This document shows positions 48,035 through 56,566 of a DNA stretch of 64,000 bases, one piece after another. This DNA comes from Candidatus Endomicrobiellum roisinitermitis (lineage in GTDB: Bacteria > Elusimicrobiota > Endomicrobiia > Endomicrobiales > Endomicrobiaceae), in the NCBI GenBank assembly GCA_031287855.1, contig JAITSL010000034.1:1-64000 (forward strand), in the 5' to 3' direction. The notes below the pieces were generated by a model, which made no database searches, was not told the origin of the DNA, and saw nothing but the letters and a program-made list of their open reading frames with translations. A program made the position numbers and the translations under genes. Position 1 is the first letter of the stretch, and every line of letters starts with the position of its first letter.

Positions 48035-48535
48035 TTATAAATCTCCTAATTTCTACTAAAAAGTCAAAATATCTGTATTATCTTACTATATTTGTAATAA
48101 CGACCTCAAATAATAACTAATATCATATGTTGCTGCTTACGAATAAAGTTTCTTGCGAAAAATAACTTCAAAAGCTACAGCAAAAATACCTTAGCCGCGA
48201 GTAAAACGTGACATAACAAAGAAAACTATTATAACAGTATCGTAGCTATTCTTGTAAATACGATACTTTATTTCTAACCATGGCACATGGTTGAGATATT
48301 AAAGGGCTATCTGGCACATTTTAATTAATTAAGTCTTAAATATTGCGACCTTACGCTACTTTTGAGCTGTTAAAAGTCCTGTTAACATTGCCCTGTGAGG
48401 TTACTTCATGTGATATTTTGTGACAATTACTAGTCTATAACTTTTTGCAAAGAATAAGTCTATGCTTTAATAAATATTTTTCTGCTTGCAGAAAAATATT
48501 TATTAAAGCATTTATAACCAAAAGAACATTTTAAA
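48035..48535. other. 500-bp spacer between bioB and hom
   Basis: No coding remnant was recognised. It contains an 8-bp inverted repeat (GTATCGTA...TACGATAC, 48237-48266) and the long palindrome listed separately. The bioB ribosome site lies at its left end. Confidence 0.45.
48463..48510. repeat. Perfect 23-bp inverted repeat downstream of hom
   Basis: TGCTTTAATAAATATTTTTCTGC and its exact complement are separated by only two bases. It begins 26 bases beyond the hom stop. It could stabilise or end the hom message, but it is AT-rich and lacks a T-run on the minus strand, so a simple intrinsic terminator is uncertain. Confidence 0.8.
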
Positions 48536-49822
48536 CTAAATTTCTATTTTAATTTTAACAGCCTTAGACTTAACTATAGACTTTGTCGCATTAATCTGCT
48601 TTAGAGCCCTTTCAATATTTTCACGACAAACCTCGTGAGTAATTATAATAATTATAGCATAATCATTACCACTAATATCAGACTGTGACAAACTGGCAAT
48701 AGATACTTTATGCTTACCAAGCATTCCTGAAATTTTTGCTAAAACGCCAGATTTATCTAACACAGAAAATCTTAAATAATAAGATGCCTTTCTATTACCT
48801 GCTGGTAAAATTTTTATTTTTTTCTTTTTATCATAAATTACATCCGGCACTATCCCTGCAGTACTGGTGACGATAAATTTTGAAACATTTATAATATCAG
48901 AAACTACAGCACTAGCTGCAGGTTGTTGCCCTGCACCTTTCCCATAGAACAAAACGTCTCCAGAATCTTTTCCGGTTATCATTACTGCATTGTACTCATT
49001 TTCTACAGTTGCAAAAGCGTTTTGGTGATTTACTAAGCATGGCTGTACAGACAAATCTATACCATTTTTTGTTTTTTGCGCACAGCCAATAAGTTTTATA
49101 TCGTACCCAAAATCTCTTGTGATTAATACGTCTTCTATATTTAAATCTGCAATTCCCTTAACAGAAATATCTTTAACTTTTATCCAACCTCCCCAAGCAA
49201 GTGAAGATAAAATTGCAAGTTTGTTTGCAGTATCTATACCGTTTACATCAAAAGAAGGATCAGCTTCTGCAAATCCTGCAACTTGTGCATTTTTCAAAGC
49301 AGTTTCATACGAAACTCCATTTTTTGTCATTTCACTTAAAATATAATTTGTGGTTCCATTTAGAATACCTTTAATTTCTAAAATTTCTTCAGATGCAAGT
49401 CCTTCACTTAAACCTTGTACTACAGGTATTACCCCGCCTACAGATGCTTCGTAATATATTGACTTTTGACAGTCTTGAGCTGTTGTAAAAATTTGGTCCC
49501 AATATATTGCAAGTACTGCTTTGTTTGCGGTTACAACATTTTTACCGGCTTTTAAAGACTCTATTATTATTGTTCTTGCTGGCTCATATCCACCAATAAG
49601 CTCAACTATTAAATCTATTTCAGGGTCTTTTATAATATCTTTAAAGTTTTTAACGTAAAGTTCTGGTTTGTCTATTGGGTTTAAATCGCAAATAGATTTT
49701 ATACATATAGCCTTGCCGACTTTTCTTAAAGCTATCTTTTTGTTTTCTTCTAAAATTTTTACTACACCTTTACCTACAGTTCCATACCCTACTAAGCCTA
49801 TATTGATAAACCTTTTTTTCAT
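48536..49822 (-). CDS. hom: Homoserine dehydrogenase (with ACT domain)
   Basis: Reduces aspartate semialdehyde to homoserine, toward threonine and methionine. N-terminal Rossmann motif GLVGYGTVGKGVVKIL, catalytic region with VTANKAVLA, GILNGTTNYIL and AGFAEADPSFDVNG, and a C-terminal ACT domain (DKSGVLAKISGMLGKHKVSIASL) for feedback control. 428 aa, intact. It follows the aminotransferase gene by 13 bases, so the two form an amino-acid operon. Confidence 0.95.
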   Translation of the reverse strand: MKKRFINIGLVGYGTVGKGVVKILEENKKIALRKVGKAICIKSICDLNPIDKPELYVKNFKDIIKDPEIDLIVELIGGYEPARTIIIESLKAGKNVVTANKAVLAIYWDQIFTTAQDCQKSIYYEASVGGVIPVVQGLSEGLASEEILEIKGILNGTTNYILSEMTKNGVSYETALKNAQVAGFAEADPSFDVNGIDTANKLAILSSLAWGGWIKVKDISVKGIADLNIEDVLITRDFGYDIKLIGCAQKTKNGIDLSVQPCLVNHQNAFATVENEYNAVMITGKDSGDVLFYGKGAGQQPAASAVVSDIINVSKFIVTSTAGIVPDVIYDKKKKIKILPAGNRKASYYLRFSVLDKSGVLAKISGMLGKHKVSIASLSQSDISGNDYAIIIIITHEVCRENIERALKQINATKSIVKSKAVKIKIEI

Positions 49823-49835
49823 AAATTCCTTTAAG

Positions 49836-51032
49836 TTACTCTTTATAATTTTTTGTAAATTTTCCTATACGAAGTAACGCATCGTGAAATCTTTTATCAT
49901 GCGTTACTAAAGCCATTCTTATATATCCTTCACCGTGTTTACCAAATCCAATTCCAGGAGATACAACAACTCCCGTATCTCTTACTAATTTTTCTGCAAT
50001 ATTTAAAGACCCTTCTTTAAGCATTTTGTCTGGAAGTTTTGCCCAAACGTACATTGTGCCTTTTGTGGGGTGCACATTCCAACCAAATTTTTGTAGACCA
50101 AAAACCATCTTTTTCATTCTTCTTTCGTATATTTTTGAAAGTTCTTGTACATAACTTTGAGGGCCATTTAATGCTGCAACTCCTGCAAGTTGTATAAACA
50201 TTGGAGCACCATAATCTAAAAATGATTTAAATTTTTCTAAAGGATAAAGTAATTGCCTTGCTCCACAAACCCACCCAAGCCTCCATCCTGCCATATTAAA
50301 CGTTTTTGAAAATGAATGAAACTCTAAAGCAACATCTTTTGCTTCTGGAAATTCAAAAATAGAAGGAGCACAATAATGGCCAAAAGTAAGTTCTGAGTAG
50401 GCATTGTCTGAAACTAATAAAATGTTGTATTTTTTACAAAACTTTATTGCCTCTTTCCAAAAATTGTTAGCTTCTACTACAGCTGCAGTAGGGTTGTTTG
50501 GATAGTTTAAAAACATTATTTTTGATTTTTTAGCAACACTTTCTGGAATTTTTGTAAAGTCAGGTAAGAAGTTATTTTTTTCTAAAAGGGGCATAAAATG
50601 CATTTTTGCATCAACTAAAGATACCCCATTAAAATGTACAGGGTATGCCGGATCACATACTAAGACGTAATCTCCAGGGTTTAAGTAAGACATACACAGG
50701 TGAGCTATACCTTCTTTAGAGCCTATTAATGAAAGAACTTCGTTTTCTGGGTTAAGTTCTACACCAAAACGACGAGCCATCCACTCTGTTATTGCTTTTC
50801 TAAACTTGGGTATTCCTTTAGCTTGAGGATATTTGTGTGTATTTTTATGATGTTTTATTGTGTCACACAATCTTTCAATAATATGGTTTGGAGTTGGCAA
50901 GTCTGGATTTCCCATTCCAAGGTCTATAACATCTACATTTTTATCATACGCTTCTTTTTTCAATTGATTAATTTTTGTAAAAAGATATGGTGGTAATTTT
51001 GCTAAATTTTTGGAGGGTTTTATGTTTATCAT
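49836..51032 (-). CDS. PLP-dependent class I/II aminotransferase (AlaC / LL-DAP aminotransferase-like)
   Basis: 398 aa. VIDLGMGNPDLPTP, NYPNNPTAAV, VSDNAYSEL and the PLP lysine in HSFSKTFNMAGWRLGW define the fold; the closest types by eye are alanine transaminase AlaC and LL-diaminopimelate aminotransferase. Beside hom, a role in aspartate-family or alanine metabolism is likely. No good Shine-Dalgarno precedes the ATG. A broken HU gene lies 28 bases upstream. Confidence 0.85.
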   Translation of the reverse strand: MINIKPSKNLAKLPPYLFTKINQLKKEAYDKNVDVIDLGMGNPDLPTPNHIIERLCDTIKHHKNTHKYPQAKGIPKFRKAITEWMARRFGVELNPENEVLSLIGSKEGIAHLCMSYLNPGDYVLVCDPAYPVHFNGVSLVDAKMHFMPLLEKNNFLPDFTKIPESVAKKSKIMFLNYPNNPTAAVVEANNFWKEAIKFCKKYNILLVSDNAYSELTFGHYCAPSIFEFPEAKDVALEFHSFSKTFNMAGWRLGWVCGARQLLYPLEKFKSFLDYGAPMFIQLAGVAALNGPQSYVQELSKIYERRMKKMVFGLQKFGWNVHPTKGTMYVWAKLPDKMLKEGSLNIAEKLVRDTGVVVSPGIGFGKHGEGYIRMALVTHDKRFHDALLRIGKFTKNYKE

Positions 51033-51060
51033 GGTATTTAAATTCTTTTTTATAGTTTAT

Positions 51061-51330
51061 TTATATAATTTTTCTAAGAGTGGTAGTAGGCTTAAAAGAC
51101 ACTTTTTACCAGGAGGGAGTGGCATTATTTCTCCTGTTTTATGGTTACGTCCTAACCTTTCTTTTCGGGATTTTGCCCTAAAAGAACCAAGACCAGACAA
51201 AGAAATTATTTCTCCACTTTGTAAAGACGTTTGAATTACTTTAACTAAAGCTTTAATTGCCTTGTTTACATCTCATTTAGCTAAACCAGAGACATAAGCT
51301 ACCTTCTTTATTATATCAGTTTTTTTTCAT
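51061..51330 (-). pseudogene. Broken HU/IHF-type DNA-binding protein gene
   Basis: On the minus strand the full 90-codon length of an HU gene can be followed through three lesions. (1) The start ATG runs into eight A and then a stop; with seven A it would read MKKTDIIKKVAYVSGLAK. (2) A TGA interrupts after GLAK, where HU has a Lys/Glu-rich turn; the frame goes on DVNKAIKALVKVI and SLSGLGSFRAK with GRNHKTGE. (3) After PPGKK a shift is needed to read the C-terminal VSFKPTTTLRKII. The track ORF at 51010 on the other strand is a shadow. Likely formerly upstream of the aminotransferase operon. Confidence 0.85.
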
Positions 51331-51505
51331 CAGAAAGTCCCTCCAAATAAGCAATAAATTTTATAAAACACATTCATTTTATAATAAATTTATGCGATAA
51401 AATCAACTAAGCTAATTGTTTAGTTATATACACATTAGACATGCCAGTGCTTTAAAACGCAATATTAGGTACAAGCTTGTGAGCATATTTTATAAAGGCT
51501 ATAAA

Positions 51506-51545
51506 TAGTTTAGAACCTTATCTAAACTACCTCACAGAACGAGTT
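51506..51545. repeat. Fragment of the palindromic repeat family
   Basis: TAGTTTAGAACCTTATCTA followed by TACCTCACAGAACGAG matches the outer 40 bases of the repeat family (for comparison, the complement of the copy 3 end reads TAGTTTATAATCTTATCGGA then TTACCTCAAAGAGC). Only one arm is left. It contains the stop codon of the small frame behind feoB. Confidence 0.6.
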
Positions 51546-51694
51546 TTTTGTTGAGAATTTTCAGTTAAATTATGCAAATAGCTCTTAAAAGTTTCTATAT
51601 CTTTGTAGAAGAAGCTGCCTTTTATATTTTCCCCAATGGTTTCAAACGCTTTCTTTTGAGCTTTAATGGAAATTTTATCACTGTCCCGCTCCAC
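51527..51694 (-). CDS. Possible 55-aa protein overlapping the feoB end
   Basis: A GTG-started frame overlapping the last 17 bases of feoB runs 55 codons: acidic start, then helical Lys/Glu-rich sequence (KAQKKAFETIGENIKG, DIETFKSYLHNLTEN) and a stop inside the repeat fragment. It was too short for the ORF track. Composition looks coding and position suggests an Feo accessory peptide, but there is no Shine-Dalgarno and no family match. The repeat may have truncated a longer gene. Confidence 0.35.
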   Translation of the reverse strand: MERDSDKISIKAQKKAFETIGENIKGSFFYKDIETFKSYLHNLTENSQQKTRSVR

Positions 51695-53777
51695 TACCGA
51701 ATTTTAGAAAAGTGCCTAGGTTAAAAGCAATAAATGAGCAAATCCAAGCTAAAAAGGTGTTTCCTAATACCATTCCTAAAAGCCATTTATAGCTAGAACC
51801 AGTTTCTTTGAAAAAAACTATTACAGAAGCTATACATGGCATGTATATTAAACAAAATATTAAAAAGGTTATACCTTTTAACGGTGACCAACTTTTATCA
51901 TTTTTGATTTTATTTTTTAAAGATTTTTCTTGATAGTTGCTTTCTTCTATAGAATAAATTGTTCCTAATGTGCTAACTATTACTTCTTTTGCTGCAAATC
52001 CTGATATTAAAGCTATAGCTCTATTCTTGTCCATCCCTATAGGTTTAAAAATAGGTTCAAGAAAAGTGCCTAACCTACCTGCAAAACTATAATCTATTTG
52101 TGATACAAATTTGACATTGTTATCTATATTTTTAGTTGTGGGGGCTTTAGGGTAGGCAAATGCTGTCCAAATTAATATTGATATAAAAAGTATTATAGTG
52201 CCTGCTTTTTTAACATACAGCCAACCGCGTTCCCACATTTTTAAGCATAGTCCTTTAAATGTTGGAATATGGTATGGTGGAAGCTCTATAACAAAATGAG
52301 AAGTTTCATTTAACAAGATTGTTTTGCTAAGTATTTTTGCAACACTTAAAGCTATAACGATACTTAAGGTATACATTATAAACATTGTAAATATTTGATA
52401 TTTTGTAGGTAAAAATGCTCCAATAATTAAAGCAAATACAGGTAGTTTTGCTCCACATATCATAAATGGAGCTATAAACATTGTTATTAGTCTATCTTTA
52501 TTAGAATCTAAACTCCTTGCAGATAAAATGGCTGGCACAGCGCATCCGTTTGTCGAAAGCATTAGTGGTAAAAAAGATTTACCGCTAAGTCCAAACCGGT
52601 TCATGATTTTGTCCATTACAAATGTGGCTCTAGCCATATAACCAGAATCTTCAAAAAAAGCAATTGCAAAAAACATAAATAAAACAAGTGGAAAGAATTT
52701 TAACACAGATCCGACCCCACTAATTATCCCGTCAACAAGTAAAGATTTTAATTGCCCAGATGGAACAATGCTTGCTACTGTATTTGCAAACCATTTAAAA
52801 AACATATCAAAAATATTAACTAAAGGATCAGAAAAAGTAAACGTAAACTTAAAAATCATATACATTGCTAAAGCAAAAACTGGAATAGCAAAATATTTGT
52901 TTAATACAAAAATATCTATAATTTCTGTTATATCTGTTTTATTTTTAGCTGTATTTTTAAGGGTTGTTTTGACAATAGAACTTACAAAACCATAACGTAT
53001 GTATACTATTATAACGCCAGGTGCTTGATTAAAGTGTTCTTTTATATGTTTTGTGCTTTTTTGAAGTTGTTGTAAAATTTTATCTTTATCTTGTGCAGTC
53101 TCAACTAGTTTTAATGTCTGAGTATCATTTTCTAAAAGTTTTAAAGAAACCCAATATTTAGGGAGTAAAGGAAACTTTAAATTTGTTGGTATAAGAGGCT
53201 CTAGTTTGTTTAACTCTTCTTTGATTACATCAGTGTAGTCAACTTTGGCTCTAGTTTGCTTTTTTATTTTATTGTTTTCAAAAGTTGTTATTATTGAATT
53301 TAATACGCTACTTATTCCAATGTTTTTACTTGCAACAGTAGTAAAGACAGGCACACCTAAAAGATTTTCCATTTTAATTTTATCTATGTCTTTACCTTTA
53401 GATTTTAAAATGTCTATCATGTTTAATACAATTATGATACTAGATGAAAATTCTGTAAGTTGAGAAAATAAGTATAAGTTGCGTTTGAGGTTTGAAGAAT
53501 CGATAATATTAATAATAATGTCAGGCTTTTGGTATATTAAAAAGTCTTTTGTTACTATTTCGTCATTAGAATATGCTGAGAGGCTATAAATTCCAGGTAA
53601 ATCTATAAAAGTTATAGTATAACCGTCGTACTTTATAGTACCTTCCATCTTCTCTACAGTAACGCCAGGATAATTGCCAACATGTTGGTTTGCCCCTGTA
53701 AAACTGTTAAAAATTGTTGACTTGCCGCTGTTTGGGTTACCAACAAGAGCTACACTTATACTTTTGTTCCCGGACAT
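51678..53777 (-). CDS. feoB: Ferrous iron transporter FeoB
   Basis: 699 aa inner-membrane Fe2+ permease. The N-terminal G-protein domain has GNPNSGKSTIFN (G1), IDLPGIYSL (G3) and LNMID (G4); the membrane part carries two Gate domains with CAVPAILSAR and a second Gate region near the C-terminus. Length is at the short end for FeoB. Its start overlaps the end of the upstream GT-FeoA frame by 22 bases. Iron uptake fits the many Fe-S enzymes here. Confidence 0.94.
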   Translation of the reverse strand: MSGNKSISVALVGNPNSGKSTIFNSFTGANQHVGNYPGVTVEKMEGTIKYDGYTITFIDLPGIYSLSAYSNDEIVTKDFLIYQKPDIIINIIDSSNLKRNLYLFSQLTEFSSSIIIVLNMIDILKSKGKDIDKIKMENLLGVPVFTTVASKNIGISSVLNSIITTFENNKIKKQTRAKVDYTDVIKEELNKLEPLIPTNLKFPLLPKYWVSLKLLENDTQTLKLVETAQDKDKILQQLQKSTKHIKEHFNQAPGVIIVYIRYGFVSSIVKTTLKNTAKNKTDITEIIDIFVLNKYFAIPVFALAMYMIFKFTFTFSDPLVNIFDMFFKWFANTVASIVPSGQLKSLLVDGIISGVGSVLKFFPLVLFMFFAIAFFEDSGYMARATFVMDKIMNRFGLSGKSFLPLMLSTNGCAVPAILSARSLDSNKDRLITMFIAPFMICGAKLPVFALIIGAFLPTKYQIFTMFIMYTLSIVIALSVAKILSKTILLNETSHFVIELPPYHIPTFKGLCLKMWERGWLYVKKAGTIILFISILIWTAFAYPKAPTTKNIDNNVKFVSQIDYSFAGRLGTFLEPIFKPIGMDKNRAIALISGFAAKEVIVSTLGTIYSIEESNYQEKSLKNKIKNDKSWSPLKGITFLIFCLIYMPCIASVIVFFKETGSSYKWLLGMVLGNTFLAWICSFIAFNLGTFLKFGSGAGQ

Positions 53778-55264
53778 ATATGATGATTCCTTTCTACTAA
53801 AAGCTTATCTGCTATTTTATTGCTTAAAACTATTTTTGAACCTTTAATTTTTAATAATATGCTACCTTTTTCTCCAGTATTTTTAATGACTCTTAACATT
53901 GTTCCTGGCATAAAACCTATTTCTAGTAGTCTGTGGTTGAGTCCTTTGTCATTGTTGTTTGACGAAGCAAATTTGTATACTCCAGGAACTGCAGTACTTA
54001 GTTTAATGTTAGGATTATTTTGAAAAATTAAATTAAATTTTTTAAACCTTATGCGGTGTTTTTCTGTCCAATGCCTATGCCAATGATAATACATGTGTTT
54101 TATAAATTTTTTATGTCTGTGGTTTTTATGGTTTGTAGAAAACCAGGTACAACTGTTATTTTTTAAATTCTTATAAATATTTAACCATTTGTTTACTATA
54201 GAGTCAATATCAAAATTTCTTGATTGAACTAAGTTCCTATTACTTATTTCTTTGCGTTTTTCATTTGTAAGAGAATATATGTACTTCATTTTTGTGTAGA
54301 GTGCCAAAGAATCTTTTATTGGCACAATAAATTGATCATCATTAAGTACCTCTCTAACACCTCCTGCGTCTGTTGCTATTGCAGGCAGAGCACATGCCAT
54401 TGCTTCTACTATGGCAAGAGAAAATCCTTCCCAAGCAGAACTAAGCACAAAGCAATCTGCGCAATTGTAATAATCGTACACATTATTTTTATTTCCAGCA
54501 AAGATAACATAGTCTTTAACATTTTTTTGTAAAACAAAGCTTTTTAGCTCTTTTTCAAGTTCTCCAGTTCCTAGTATCATTAGTTTTACGTTTTTATGCT
54601 CTTTGCAAAGTAAAGAAAAAGCTTCTATAAGATTTCTTTGATCCTTTGCTAAAGTTAGTCTTCCTACGTTTAAAAAAAGAAATTCGTTATCAGTAATGGT
54701 GTAGAGTTTTCTCATGTCTTTGCGTGTGTTGTTGTTTGGGTAAAATATTTTTAAATCTATACCATTATACATGTGTATACTTTTATTATTGCTAAAAGCT
54801 TTTTGTCTTATAAAAAATTCTGTTGCTTCTTTTGAGACATTTGTATTTAGGTCTGACAAAAAATCTGTAATGCGATATAGACGAAGGCGGAGACTAAAGA
54901 TGGTACCAATTCCGATTATTTTGCTGTGTTCGCTACAAATTAAACATGGAAACTTATAAAAAACACGTAATATCCTAGAAAAAATGTTTGCATGAAACAT
55001 TTGGCTATGCACGATGTCTGGAGAAAAATTTTTTAAAATTGTTTTTGCATAAAATAGAACTTTTATAAAGTTAATAGGACTTTTTGTCATATTTAATCTT
55101 ATAACTTGTACAGATTTGTCAATCTTGTCTTGATTAGAGTTTTTGCCTGTAAGGTATAAAATTAAAACTTTATTTTGCATACGCGACATGCGATTTGCAA
55201 TGTCTATGGTAACAATTTCAGCACCACCAGTGCCCATGCTAGTAATTATATATGCTATTTTCAT
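53756..55264 (-). CDS. Glycosyltransferase (GT4) read through into a His-rich FeoA
   Basis: Single 502-aa frame with two unrelated parts. Residues 1 to about 370 are a complete GT4 glycosyltransferase: GTGGAEIVT at the start, NVGRLTLAKDQRNL, and EGFSLAIVEAMACALP (E-x7-E). The last 75 residues are FeoA (PGVYKF, LEIGFMPGTMLRV, KGSKIVLSNKIADKL). Between them is a His-rich stretch (NHKNHRHKK, HWHRHW). At the junction (YKNLKNN) the DNA has six A; one more A would give YKNLKK and a stop, the natural end of a GT4, and FeoA could then begin at ATG 54094. So the fusion is either recent, by loss of one A, or an assembly error. FeoA normally regulates FeoB, which follows. Confidence 0.8.
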   Translation of the reverse strand: MKIAYIITSMGTGGAEIVTIDIANRMSRMQNKVLILYLTGKNSNQDKIDKSVQVIRLNMTKSPINFIKVLFYAKTILKNFSPDIVHSQMFHANIFSRILRVFYKFPCLICSEHSKIIGIGTIFSLRLRLYRITDFLSDLNTNVSKEATEFFIRQKAFSNNKSIHMYNGIDLKIFYPNNNTRKDMRKLYTITDNEFLFLNVGRLTLAKDQRNLIEAFSLLCKEHKNVKLMILGTGELEKELKSFVLQKNVKDYVIFAGNKNNVYDYYNCADCFVLSSAWEGFSLAIVEAMACALPAIATDAGGVREVLNDDQFIVPIKDSLALYTKMKYIYSLTNEKRKEISNRNLVQSRNFDIDSIVNKWLNIYKNLKNNSCTWFSTNHKNHRHKKFIKHMYYHWHRHWTEKHRIRFKKFNLIFQNNPNIKLSTAVPGVYKFASSNNNDKGLNHRLLEIGFMPGTMLRVIKNTGEKGSILLKIKGSKIVLSNKIADKLLVERNHHICPGTKV

Positions 55265-55296
55265 TATCTTGCCTTTAAATTTACTTTTCTGTTTAT

Positions 55297-55325
55297 TTTA
55301 TCATTTTATTAAGACTCATTGACAA
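55297..55325 (-). promoter_or_regulatory. Candidate promoter of the GT4-feoA-feoB operon
   Basis: On the minus strand TTGTCA (55325-55320), 17-bp spacer, GATAAA (55302-55297). Start near 55290. No Fur box was recognised between it and the ATG at 55264. Confidence 0.4.
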
Positions 55326-55453
55326 ATAATATAGATGAGGTTTATGCGGGAATTTTGAAAAGGAAAAATGACAGGTAAAAAATCTTTTTTATTGATTTAC
55401 AGAAGTATAAAGAAAATTATTTTGAGGAAACTCTAAAGAGCAGATAAGTATTA

Positions 55454-55772
55454 CTAAATTAGGCGAATGCCTGTTTTTATTATCTCGTTTACAAGAGAAT
55501 CAGTTTTTTTAAAATCTTTAGATAAGAAAGGGTGGGGTTCTATCATTGTGTCAATTTCTCTGCGCAATCTCGTTAACTTTAACATATTATCTGTTTGATT
55601 TTTTGTGAAACCATCACTAACAACAGCAATATCTATGTCGCTGTCAACATGGTTAGTTTTTTTGCGTATGATCCAAATAAAGATATTTGTTTTACTTGCA
55701 TATTTTTTTAACAAGTTTTGCAAATCTTAAAGCTTTTGCTTTAGCTATTGAGAAATCAGATTTTTTAGCCAT
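55454..55772 (-). pseudogene. Broken MNT-type nucleotidyltransferase (antitoxin-like)
   Basis: The true start is ATG 55772 (MAKKSDFSIAKAKALRFAKLVKK), after which the frame breaks in a seven-A tract. The sequence continues in other frames as SLFGSYAKK (the GS motif of minimal nucleotidyltransferases) and, past another poly-A tract, as HVDSDIDIAVVSD (the two metal Asp) to the end. The track ORF therefore reads through the GS motif in the wrong frame. At least two frameshifts; dead as it stands. It was probably the partner of the HEPN remnant just upstream. Confidence 0.8.
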
Positions 55773-55927
55773 TTTCTTATTTCCTTAATTTCTTTAGTCC
55801 ATTTTTCTACTACAAGATGCTCCACAAACAATGACCAGTGATATATGGTTACTTTTAAACATATCTTCCATTGTTTTAAAATCTGAGTCAGGTTGCTTTT
55901 TTCAATGATTTATAAGTTACTGTTCAT
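55773..55927 (-). pseudogene. HEPN-domain remnant (toxin partner of MNT)
   Basis: From ATG 55927 on the minus strand: MNSNL, a stop, IIEKSNLTQ, then after a shift DSDFKTMEDMFKSN and, after another shift, HWSLFVEHLVVEK. The run S-D-x-x-T-M-x-x-x-F followed by HWSLF-x-x-HL-x-x-EK is typical of HEPN proteins coded with MNT nucleotidyltransferases. The C-terminal half is missing. Together with the gene above it is a decayed MNT/HEPN toxin-antitoxin pair. Confidence 0.7.
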
Positions 55928-55999
55928 GACTTAAGTTTAGAAAATATAGATTATTTAATCAATTTTGATGTGCTTAGCTATATAACATGATTTTCAAAG

Positions 56000-56087
56000 G
56001 TTGGTCCAGTTTAGAATCTTGTCGGAGTTACCTTAGTGGATCACTCTAGTAACGTAGATGTAGATAAGGTTCTAAGCTAGATCAGAC
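56000..56087. repeat. Palindromic dispersed repeat, copy 4 (short form)
   Basis: About 88 bp. Left end GTTGGTCCAGTTTAGAATC; the complement of the right end reads GATCTAGCTTAGAACCTTATC, so both terminal arms of the family are present while the 115-bp interior is missing. It lies between the dead HEPN gene and the ybgC promoter. Confidence 0.8.
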
Positions 56088-56108
56088 TAAATTTATATAC
56101 AACTCTTC

Positions 56109-56139
56109 TTGATACAATATTCTAAAAATGTATTATAAT
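56109..56139 (+). promoter_or_regulatory. Candidate promoter of ybgC-tadA
   Basis: Perfect TATAAT at 56134-56139; the best -35 is TTGATA at 56109-56114 with a long 19-bp spacer. Confidence 0.4.
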
Positions 56140-56167
56140 TATAGTAAAAGTGCTTTAGGAGATATTT

Positions 56168-56566
56168 ATGAACAAGTTAAGTTTGAGAATATCTTATGCT
56201 GACACTGACCAAATGGGTATGGTATATTATGCAAACTATTTAAGATATTTTGAAAGGGGCAGAACAGAACTCCTTAGAGAAATTGGCATTAATTATAAAG
56301 GACTAGAAGAGAAAGGGTTTTATCTTCCAGTATTAACTGCAGAATGCAAATATGTTTCTCCAGCAAAATATGATGATGTAATTATTGTTGAAACAAGAAT
56401 ACATGAGGTAACAGCAGCAAGTATTACATGTTATTATGAAGTTAAGTTATATGAAAAGCTTTTAGTTATAGGTAAAACTAAACATGCTTTTGTAAATAAA
56501 GATTTAAAGCCTGTAAGGATTCCAAAAGATATTAAAGAAATATTGGAAGAACATCTTGGATATTAA
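56168..56566 (+). CDS. ybgC: YbgC-type acyl-CoA thioesterase
   Basis: 132-aa hot-dog-fold enzyme hydrolysing acyl-CoA thioesters. The catalytic segment YADTDQMGMVYYANYLRYFERGRTE is diagnostic (Asp in DTDQMG, Tyr-Tyr-Ala-Asn-Tyr). It is often linked to the Tol-Pal system or phospholipid synthesis; here it is coupled to the tRNA deaminase gene, whose TTG start overlaps its end. Confidence 0.9.
   Translation: MNKLSLRISYADTDQMGMVYYANYLRYFERGRTELLREIGINYKGLEEKGFYLPVLTAECKYVSPAKYDDVIIVETRIHEVTAASITCYYEVKLYEKLLVIGKTKHAFVNKDLKPVRIPKDIKEILEEHLGY

Noticed and set aside
51010-51234. Plus-strand 74-aa ORF
   Set aside because: It is the antisense shadow of the broken HU gene, whose motifs are read on the minus strand.
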